Program-made: the position numbers and the translations under genes | The notes under the pieces: generated by a model | Told to the model about the DNA's origin: nothing | Seen by the model: the letters and a program-made list of their open reading frames with translations, nothing else | The model's database searches: none | Shown here: positions 1 to 11,500 of the stretch, in pieces | Position numbering within the stretch: the stretch's first letter is position 1 | How the letters are laid out: each line of letters begins with the position of its first letter | Source of the DNA: Anastatus disparis | Taxonomy: Eukaryota; Arthropoda; Insecta; Hymenoptera; Eupelmidae | Length of the DNA stretch: 64,000 bases | NCBI GenBank assembly: GCA_017163975.1 | Contig: JAFFSR010000280.1 | Coordinates: 744,001 to 808,000 of the forward strand | Direction: 5' to 3'

Positions 1-2499
1 TCATTTTCATATTGTTTGCTTGCATAATATTTGCACTAAAATTTACATGAGAATATATACATTTTTTGTACATATAATTTTTATCCAGTTTCTAAAATAA
101 TTGAAGTACAGTCATTTTTTATAGTTATTCAGAATTTTCTAACATTAAATTAATATAATTTTATTAAATTCATTTATTTTATAAAAAAAATGAGAAATTT
201 AACATTTTTATTAAAAACAATATTGACTTAATAATATTTAGATTATAAATAAAAAAATAATCAATTGACCGCCTACGTATACGTAGGACGATATGTACAT
301 ATATGATATGTGATAAGGAAAATAAGAAACTTCAGATAATTTTCATACAACGTTTTCAACTATAAACTAAGAGATGGCACTACTAGTCAAATAATTGTAC
401 AGTAGAACACATGTAGATAGAAAAGTTCATACATTTTTTTATTCATTATATTTTTTAATTTTCAGGATAAAATCATAAAATAAATTTCAGTAAAATATTT
501 CCTATATTATTTAATAACAATTTCTCTTTCTATAAGATTCTACAAACAATTGAAATAACTTGTTGTTTCTAACGATTCCATTCAAGTCAAAAGAAAAATT
601 CCATAAATCGTAATTGAAGTGTTCCCCTAAAAATTTCTTGATTGGCCTTGAGATGTAATAAAAATGAAACATTGTACACTACAATTATACGAATAGGACA
701 ATATACGAATGGTGGGCCATATATAAAAGAGTGTATAATAATCAAAGGATAGACAAGGATAGAAAAAAAGTTTTTTTTTTAAATAACTAAGCAAATACGA
801 CTGATTAGATTGTCGAGGGTCGTCACTGTTTCTTTTTTCTCTTTTACTTTTGCAATATAATTTTCATGTATGCCTAGTACATCAGTCACAATCTTGCTCA
901 TCGTAAGATCAGCTGCTTTTCAATATAGTTGATAATTTATTTTTGGTTGTGATTCTCGTTTTTTCCGTGTAAAAAAATTTTTTTTCCTCTTATATAAATT
1001 GTAAGTATTGCAACAAAAATTTTTTACATGCTTTTTTTCATAAGGTTAGAGATAAAACACGCAAAATCTTGCGCGATAGTTGAGAATTAGGGAAATACTT
1101 CTTTAAAATGTCATGTTTGTGTAATTGAGTTTGTTTTTTTTTCATTTCATCTACATTTGAATAAAATGTCAGCGATGAGCTTTATCAAGTCAAATGCTTC
1201 TTATCGCTTGAATAATTTAGATAAGATTTCGTGCGAGAATTTACTATCTAAGTGTTTTATATACATGTGACCGTGATTATTTTGCGCATGTTCAATGTGC
1301 AAAAATAATCTACCGATTCTTTCAAGAAAAATTTTTATGATTTTTTTAAAAATAATTTTATTACTTTTTTTACATAAATTATATTTTTATTTGAAATTTA
1401 AAATTTAAAAAGATTAAAATTTTAATCTTGAATAATCGTTTTACATGGAATAAAGAAATGTAATGAAATAATTGTATGTTGTATATACATAAAAATATTT
1501 TTAAACTTGAATATCTCATTAATTAAAACCAGTAAAAAATTTTTTATTCCTGTACAGAGATTATTATTTATAAATTGTTTCAAAATACAATAAAATCTCA
1601 TACAAAACATATGTATAAATATTTAAATTAGGTACAGTTTCTCTAAGAGTTTTAATCAAATGTGTTAAATTTGTACACGGAAAAAAACTGTTCTATTAAA
1701 ATTACGGTAATTGTCATTACAATCGTAAGATATTAAAATTATTGAATATCTGGATAAAATTTGAAATTAGTACAATAATTTTTACCATTATAACAATATT
1801 TTAACCATTATAATAGCCATTTTTACTGTGCTTCTATATGAAATTTATGAGATGTTATCTTAATAATTAATAAAAAGAAAACATTTATGTAATTTATTGT
1901 AAATTTTGCAGGGAAATTCTTTCCTTGTACTTTTACTAATGGTCAAGCTAGCAAATTAAAAGCTAAAAGTAAATTCTTTAGAGATTATAATTTATGAAAT
2001 TCCGTTATAAAAGAACTATCACTTTAAATAAGCGAAAAACGCGATAATGACGAAAGAAAATAAAAATAAATTTAATCATATTATAAGCTAAAATGTTTTC
2101 AGTTTCAGAAATATCAATAATTCAACACAGATAATTGCTATTTCAAACAAAGTTTTATATTTCCAAGAAAAAGATTTTGTTTTATTAACTAATTTACCCT
2201 TAATACATCCTCATTCAAAATAATTCCAATATTTATTCTAATTTTATGAAATTTTTAAAATTAAGATATTTCCAAATCCTAATCAATGTATTTATTATTA
2301 AACAATTATCAATATCTCATGCATTTATGCATAAAAAATAGGATTATTAAAAAAAAATTAGATAATATATTTTTGCTTTTAACTAACTTGTGACTTTGCA
2401 AGAATAAAATTTCTACGCATGTTAAACTTACACGATAAATACCGGACATTGATAGAATTTAGCTATTCTAAGCAAAAATTTTTTAAAAACATTTTACAG
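1..2499. other. AT-rich non-coding DNA upstream of GALM
   Basis: No convincing coding exon is visible. A splice acceptor (TTTTACAG, ending 2499) lies seven bases before the GALM start codon, so a 5' untranslated exon should lie somewhere in this stretch, but I could not place it. Small structures seen: a perfect 16-bp palindrome CCTACGTATACGTAGG (272-287), a short hairpin around 1277-1312, and two isolated MITE-like end motifs (TTTTTTCCGTGTA near 960-972, TACACGGAAAAAA near 1674-1686) in outward orientation. Confidence 0.5.
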
Positions 2500-2506
2500 G
2501 GTTATC

Positions 2507-5500
2507 ATGGGTTCAAATGTAGAAGCGCGTGTAACTGTACAGCCTTGGGGTAAAGTTGATGGAAAAGAAGTGCACAAATTTACCCTGAGTAATGGAAAAA
2601 ATCAAGAAGTAGACGTCATTACTTACGGTGCAACTATTACGGCCATAAGGACTCCAGATAAATCTGGCAACGTCGATGATGTTGTTTGTGGTTTCGATAA
2701 TATCGAAGGTGAAATAGCAAAATTTCGATAAGAAAAGATAAAAAATTTTTTTTTTTCATTTTTATCTATAGGTCTACAAACTTTTTTTATATCTAAGAAC
2801 GGGAAATCGATGCTTTCAATAAAGTAAACATAAACTTTTACAAAATTTATAATATGCATCATCTATAAAAATATATATCGAGTATTATTTCTTTAAATTT
2901 ATAAGAAATATTTTATATCAAATTTATATAATTTTTTATATCAAATATTTGATTTTTTCACAATTACACAATCAGGATATTTAAGCAAAGAAAATCCATA
3001 CTTTGGAGCAACTGTTGGCAGAGTAGCTAACCGCATTGGAGGTGGAAAATTTTCAATTGACAACATTGAATATCAAGTATCACGTAATGTTGGCAACAAC
3101 ACATTGCATGGTGGTTTCAAGGGTTGGAATGCAAAAACATGGAATGCTTCAATTGAAAATAATGCTGTAATCATGGCGTTAGTAAGCGAAGATGGCGACG
3201 AAGGTTTTCCAGGTGCTGTTTTAGCCACTGAATTATTTAGATTAACTGATGATGGTAAACTTACTATTGAGATGAAATCAACATCTACAAAAGCTACTCC
3301 AATCAATTTAACAAATCACAGTTACTTCAATCTTGCTGGACATGTAATAATAATTTTTTTTATTTCTATATCTAATCCAAGCATTTTTTTCAGTTAAAAT
3401 GGGTGCATTGAGTTAATTTGTTTAATGAAACGTCAAAACTTTAACCCCTTAATAACTATAGCATAAAATTTATTATATTTTAATTTTACTGTTTTTTTTC
3501 ATAATAAAAAAAATCATTTTTAATTTATTATCATTAAAATTGATATAATTTGAAACAAATTAATATCTTAAATTATTCGAGAATTATTTCTAAATTATTA
3601 TTTAAAAAGTTCGAATTTTAGGTTTTAAAGGGCTAATATTTACTGAAATATTTCAGTTTGTACACTGATATTATACATTTTAAAATTTTAATTGACATTT
3701 CAAGTAAACAAATTATTTCAATAATTGCTGAAAGTTGGAGAAGGTGAGTAACAAAAATTTTTTAATTTATCATCCAAACGCAAAATTGAAAAAAAATATG
3801 GATGCTTTTATATTAGATAACATTCTTAATTTAATAATTTACTAAAAATTTTGATTTTATCATTATTATTTAAAATATCGAAATATTTAAGAATCATAAA
3901 TCATACTAATTTTTTTTTAGTATTAGTTTATCAAATGTTTGCATTTTTTCATTGCATCCATAAAATTTAAAACTAATTAATTTTAAGCATTCATACGAAA
4001 CAAAAATTTTATTATTAATGATATTTGAAGTAAGGACAAAAGATAAGGATAAAGGTAAATAAAATAAAAATAATTTTAATAAAATTGACTGAAAACACAC
4101 TTTAATAATTATAAATTAAACTAGTAACATAAAAATTATATCAACGCGGCAGTGTTCGCACACAGGAACAGTTCTTAAACGCTAAATATGAATAATATCG
4201 ATAACACTAACTCTCGAGTATTTATAAGTATCACTTGAAGGCGCTTTTATGAAAAAAAAAATAACTTTAGAATATTGTAGGAAAAAGGAGTTTGGTTTAA
4301 AAATAATTAAGGAATCATAAGATGTGATAAAATTAATTATATTGAGGATAGGATATATTTAATTGAAAAAAAATTATGGAATATTATACTAATTTATATG
4401 GTGTTCACATAATTATGTGATTTACCAATTATTAGTATGTTTTCAGGAAACTGTTAATATAGTCATTGTGTTTGAAAAATAATAAATGTTATTTCTTCAC
4501 GTTCCATTTGCTCATTGCAGAACCTTATGCTGCACATTAACATGCAATTGTAGTTGGCCTTTTAGACAAATATGTAGACTGTAAATGATTCTGTTGCAAA
4601 TCTAAAAATATCTTCAGCAAGCTTTTTTAATCCATAACTTTTTTGGCTTTTAATATTTTTTTTTCTGAAGCGTAACAATTTTTTAAGTTTTCTTCAATTA
4701 AATGCAAATAGTTTTCACTTTAAGTTATGGATTATTTTTCTTGATCTCGACATCTTTGATAAGTCAATGTTGATGATTATCAATGTAATAAGACGAGTCC
4801 TTTAAATCATTAAAGTACAGCATTTCTTTTGAATTCGTAAAGTTTTGATGTTCTTCAATTGCACAATTTGAAAGTAAGAAATTGTCTTTTTCATTAAACA
4901 TAGGATAAAAATGTAACTGGTATATTGGATAATAAAGGATGAATTTTGGCTGGATTTAAAAAAGGGATGTATTGTCTGGATTTAAGAATGGATATATTTT
5001 TGGATAGATTTAAAAAAAAGGATGTATTTGAATTTTATAAATGCACATTATATAAATAAACGCCTTCTGTACCTATCTAAAATTATGCTTTAGTTATCCT
5101 AGCTGTGAATCCGTGTGAGGCCCCCGTATGAGATTATTATATGTTTAAAGATAATTAACAGTAATTGCATCTTTAAGAGAGCGCTTAGCTTCGACATTAT
5201 TTTTAATATAAATTTATAAAAGTGTTTTACTACAGTATAACAGATACAAATCTTTGATATAACTTAAATTTTATTTGTTGATTTGCAGATCAAGGCACTA
5301 GAGAGACTTTAAATATCCAATAAATTGAGACTAATGTTTTTAGAATAATTTTTCACGCATTTAATTTTATATATTTATTGACGCTTTTTTCATTCAATGT
5401 GATCAATTTAAATCGCTTATTTTTTTAATTAGTCATATGCCTAAAACTGACAAGATAATTATTGTCAAACTATAGTTAATTACTTCATATTGACAAACAA

Positions 5501-8500
5501 ATTTTTTTCAATATTAAAAAACAATATATCCATTAAACATTTTATCATAAAAAACATATTAAAACAATTTCACACCAAATTAACTATTGCAAAACTAGAA
5601 AAGTAGTTGTCATTATTTTCTCTTCAAACCATACATGAATAGTTAACGTGTGTTTCAAACGCTTTAATTCGCATAACAGTTAAGACTTAAAAATTGCAAT
5701 TAACAATTCTTTTTTCCTACGAGTACTAAAATTTACAAATTTACTGGTATAAAATGCAGTCAGAAAATATTATCTTGAAAAACATACAAATTCATTTGTT
5801 CCGTAAAAAAGGATTTTGTATAAAAAATAATTATTCCAAAGACGATTCTTCATTAAATATAATTCATTCGTTATAGTCCGTTTGCTTTATTGTTTTGAAT
5901 GGATTTTAGCATTGACATCTTTACAAGAGAAAATGAGGAACTTATTTTTTTGTATTTTAAAAAAAATAGTCTTCTTATTATTTTAAAATTACAATATTAA
6001 TAAGATAAAAGTCAAAGATTATTTTTTTAAATCTTTCAGATTCGAGTTTTTTTTTAAGAACAAAAATTATATAAATTTTATTTTATTAAAATGATATTGT
6101 TTGGTATCAATTATTTCACTGGTTTTTATTACTTAGAAATTTTTATTTAATCTTATAAATTGAAAATTTTCGGCAAAATATCAATTTGAACGTATAATTA
6201 TAAATTTCGAATCTGAAAGAGTTAATATATACATAAATAATATTTGATTACTGGTTGGCTCTAGTTTTAGCCTTAATAACGTATTATAACTAAATATATA
6301 AATTTGTTCATACAAATACATAATTAGATATGTTTTTATATAATAACAATTACATGATTAATAAATTTTATATGAAAAAGGCTGAGTTGAAATACCTTTG
6401 TGCCGTATAACTATAAAACTTATTAAAATTATCCCAAACTTATCAATCATTATACGTTCAACAACTAAAGACATTTTATACTATAGACATTCTACATGAT
6501 TAACCCTTTCATGAATGACATTAAAAAATTGGTAAACTGATGTATCTTATGATTTTTCTGCATGCATCTTTTATATATATTATCTCTTATTAAACATATA
6601 ATCAACAATTTTATATTTTGTTAATCAATATTTTATTTCATATTGAAAGTTAATATTGAATATTATGGATTTTTAAAATAGATAAATTGCACGGCAGTCT
6701 TATTTTGCTTCTTCTATAGCTCTTCTTAATTCCATTCAACAGCTCATTAATAATAATTTAAGGGAATGAAAAATACCGACATTACAGTTTTCCAAATTTT
6801 TTATTCTTGATCCAACATTTTTTTTAAGATTCTCTATTTTATACACTTTAAAAACATGACGAATAGATATTTTAAAAAATTTGTAAATCAAGATCAATAA
6901 TCCGACAAAGTGTAATGTCAATACCTATGTATAAAACGTGCATCCTTTACATCACCTTAATATTAAAATATTTAAATTTTATCAAAAAACTTAATTAATG
7001 TTTGTAAAAAAAAGCTACTGTTTTGGACTCCAGCAATGTGAATGAATAGAAATTCTGTATTTGCAAATAAATTCGAATTATATAATAGAAGGAGAAGTGG
7101 GTAACTCTAAAAGCAATTTTATTAATGTTCATAAGGGCAATTATTACAAAAATAACACAACTTGTAATTTTTCTAAAATATATGATTGGATTAGTAAACA
7201 ATTAGAGAAATTATCTAATAGAGTTTTTAATATCCAAGATACTTTAATTTTAAAAATATGTCACAAAAATAATTTTATAAGGATTCATATTCTTAAGTTT
7301 TTAAAATTCATAATAAAAAAATTAAATTGAAACAAAAATTACGGGTTTATTTTTGGTAATAATAACTCTTAAATACTTAGAATATAATTTTAATAAAAAT
7401 AAAAACCAAACATAAGCATTAAATGAAATCAGTTCAAAATTAACCTTTAAAGCGCACACAAATTAGATTTAATCCGTGTTCAAATTTATACCCTAATCAT
7501 CAATCTGATGCTATTAAAATAACGTTTTAAAAACATATACGAAACCATTTGCATCTTGTAAAATATCATTTTAACCCTTTCGCGTACATCAATTCGTATA
7601 TGTTCATTTAAATTTTCATTTTTGTACTTATTTACATAGTAAATTTGAAGATGAAAGTTTTGCGTAATAAGTACTTATTTATGTAACAAATTCATAGACC
7701 ATGTATACTAAAAATTGAAAAACATGGTTTTAGCATTATTGTCTAACAATTTTTGTCTCTGGACGTTAAAGGGTTAAACAATATTTAGTTAAAATTTGGT
7801 AACAGTACCTTTAATAACGTGGTTACGGTATATTTTCAAAGACGAATGTTCAACGAGCTTTGTGCACCTTACATAATTTTATAAAAATATATACTTAAAG
7901 GGTTAAAGATAAAAATTTTTCAAACAAAATTAATAACATACTAATGTGTAAACAATTATTAAAATATGTTAAAATAAAAGTTTAAAATATTTGATATCAT
8001 ATTTTGATTTTCAAAAAAATTTTATCTAAATTTTATCTAAATTTTATCTTTAAATTTTTTATCTGTTTATAACGCTTTTTGAATATTATATTATCTATTT
8101 ATAAATAGTACTTCAAATACGTTTCTTAAAAGCATTATTAAAAGATTAAAATAATTGAAATAAGTTATTTTTTTTTAAATTTTAAGCATATCTAAAGGAT
8201 ACAATATCACTTGATTATTAGAAAAAAAAGGAATAACGTAATATATTCTGATGAAATATTAATTAAAAATTTTAGAACACATTTCATTATTTTTTGCATT
8301 AAGAAGATAGGACCGAGCAGGAGAATATAATGTTAATCTTTTAAATTTCCTTAATCTATGGCGACTTCCAGGTATTCTTTCAACTTTATAAATGTTATGC
8401 TTGATAACAGTTTCTGGTTGGGCAAGTCTCATACATAAAGACACAGGCCCAGAGAAGTCGACATCTGTAGCTAATTCAAGTTTTGGTTCTAATGTTAAAA

Positions 8501-11500
8501 TAAATTCGGCTCGACTTTGTACGAAATTTGTTAATATTTTGGAACTACCTCTTACAGCTACACCACCTTTCAACTCAACAAGGGATTGAGCATTTCTTGA
8601 CCAAAGACTTAATTGCACTTGTCCTGCTAAATCTACACTAATTGCTCCTTCTACATCAATTTCAACTAAAAAGCCAGAACCTAAAGCAATTACTTCATGA
8701 TGTCGATGAAGATTGACAATTGTTTGAAAAGCTGGGGTACGCTCTGAAGCTGTTCCAGACCAAACATGACCCATTAATTCACCTTGTCCAGAAAAGAAAA
8801 CAAAAGGTCTAACATTCACATCTACAAATGATAATTCCATACCAGCAGTGGCTACTTCATTTTCTGTAGAAACATCATCTTCTTCTTGATCATTCGAAGA
8901 AACAAAACTGTTGAGACCTCCAGCAAATAAGCCAAGAGAAAAAAATGTATATTTATGAGATTCACTTTCTAATACTATATCGACAATTCCACGTTTTAAG
9001 AGTCCTGAATTAATTTCTTGAATTGTAACAAGCGAACCATTACTTCCAGCTGATTGAAGGAAGCTTCGAGTAAAAGCTGTACTCAATCCCCGTTGTGCTA
9101 AAATATTATAATTAACAACTTTATTGTGTTCTCTTTTTAGAGCTTCTCTAAATTTTACCTCAAAACTCTTATGAGTATTAGCCAATTGTTGAAGTCGTTG
9201 AATTAAATATTTTTTTACTTCATACATAGAGTCTCGATAAGTAAGATATACTAATAGCTGCTGTAAATCTTCAATGGATGGATCATTTTCTAAAATTACG
9301 TTTAATGCTAATGTTCTTACACTGCTATCAATTTTTTGCCAGCTAAGTTGTAGGAATGTTTTCATTGCTAAATTTTTTATTTCATTTGTAATACTAGCAG
9401 AACCAAATGAGCCAATTGCTTTCCAAGCAATAACACTTATGGCTCTGCTGCTATTTGTATGTCTAAGTAAGATAGGAAGAACAGTTTTGGTCCCTAAATT
9501 TCCTAAAGCTCGAAGGAACTTCATTTTACATTCTTCTCCTGTACAACTCTCAAGACCAAGCTCCAAACTATCTTTTACTTTTTCTATAACGCTTGAAACA
9601 CCATATCGTTTTGCCATTGCAGCTGCTGTCAAGGCCAAAGTTTCAGATAATTTATCATTTTGTATAGTTTCTTCAGAACGCTTTAAAATATCTTTTATGA
9701 TATCAGGATCTGGATATGGTGAAGCAGAAAGAGCCCATAAATATCTTTCTGTATTTTCTCCAGTTTCATCTTGCCTAAGAACTTTCATAGCTGCTTGATG
9801 AGCAGCAGGAGTTGAAGCTGAACCGTACAAGTCATATATTTGAGGTAAAATGTCACGATAACGAGGACTTTTTAAAATTTTTGCGAGACTTTCAGCAGAT
9901 CCATCTCTTATCAATGGTACAATCTTTAAAAATGCTGAAGCTGATTTTGCTGTACCTAAAGCTGATTCTTCTAAAGCACTACGACTACTATCTAAAGTAG
10001 CTTCTAGAGTAGGACATCCTGATTCAGCACAAGCTACATGCTCGTTCTGAGCTTCAATAGATACCTCCACAAAATGAGAGTTTAATTGATTTATAACTTC
10101 TGTATAGGTTGATGCTACTACAGGATTTTCTTTGAACGCTTTTGGAAGTAGTTGGAAAATTCTGTATGTGGTTACTGAAGTTTTGGCTTCTGGTCTGACA
10201 GTCAAACTCATTTCATGTTTTTCATCTTCTATAATTTCTTTAGGAAGAAGAGAATCCATGAGATCATATGTGATTCTGTGAAAATTAGTTAATTCAACTC
10301 CTAAAATTGGATTCGCGTGTTGTTTCTTATTTCGTTTACAAGAATTTTTAACTTTTTCTACATATTTTGGTCTAAGAATGTTGTAAGTTATATCACATAC
10401 TCCACTAGCATCTTTTTCTAATCCAATGTCATGATAAGTCTTATACTGGAAAATACTTGCAATTCCACGCTTAAAATTAAGAGATGATATACTTTCACTG
10501 GAAGAAGCAAATACTTTTACAATATGTCCATTTTTCCACAATAATAATATTGGGTCTTGAGGTATATCTTCTACACGTGAAGTATGTTCTATGAATCCTT
10601 CGGGTTTTGGAGCTTTTCTTGATTTTATCCACAATTGTGGTGATATAACTTTTATAGAAATAAGAATTATATCAGGATTACTAGGATCTTTCCACAATGG
10701 TAAAACTGTTACTTTAGAAGTCAATTGAAATCCCACATCACCAGTAGTACCATTTCTTGATTGAAATTGTGGACCATCTCCAAGTAGCACTGTTGTTGAC
10801 ATATCATAAGTATTTCCAATACCAAGATCCCAACATTGCGAAGAAGCAATAAAAATTAACACTAAGAAAATACAATATCTTATCGTTGTAAACATTATGA
10901 TGATTTTTACACAAAATTAATACACTATGAAAACTCAGTTTTTAATATCAAATGAGGATAGTTTATATTTTTTTTATTTTAATTGGAATGCTTGTAACAA
11001 TATAATTATGTTATCAATACATTTATAATAATAGTAGTATAAACAAAAATAAAAATTGATTTTCAAAAGTGTGTTTGTATTCAGAATAATTTTACAAAGA
11101 TAAATTTCATTTCTATTTTGGTTTTTCTATTCATTCACATTATTACAAATCAAGAATGTAATCAATGATGCATACAAAAAGAGAGCATATCTCAAGGAAA
11201 GCGGAGCAATGTAAAAACAAGCTGCTGAATAGATAAGAGGAAAATAATGAAAAAGTAAATAACTAAAGAAGAGCTATAAGATAATCAATACATAAGAGAG
11301 AAATATCACTTTTTCAAAACAGTACGCAGAAACAACGAATATTTACTTAAAACGAATTTTTTATTTTGCATAATGATTTTTTATTATTATATTTGCATAA
11401 AATAACATAACAACACTTATTTTAAAAAACGTAAAAAAAATGCTAGTAAACCGTAAAGAGAGAAAATGTATAAAAGATACAATTATTTTTAAAAATATTA

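Larger units (their letters stand above)
3344..8258. other. First half of GALM intron 2, non-coding
   Basis: Very AT-rich DNA with no supported exon. It contains one degenerate inverted-repeat MITE (6759-6934) and one TTAA-flanked MITE candidate (7575-7773). Several other copies of TTAACCC/GGGTTAA-like words occur near 3443, 3628, 6502, 7440 and 7898, probably decayed ends of similar elements. The small ORFs here are low-complexity and unsupported. Confidence 0.6.

Noticed and set aside
960..1686. TTTTTTCCGTGTA and TACACGGAAAAAA as ends of one MITE
   Set aside because: They face outward, the wrong order for a single element, and no other shared sequence supports it.
9274..9798. 174-codon plus-strand ORF
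   Set aside because: Antisense shadow of the Mtp coding sequence.
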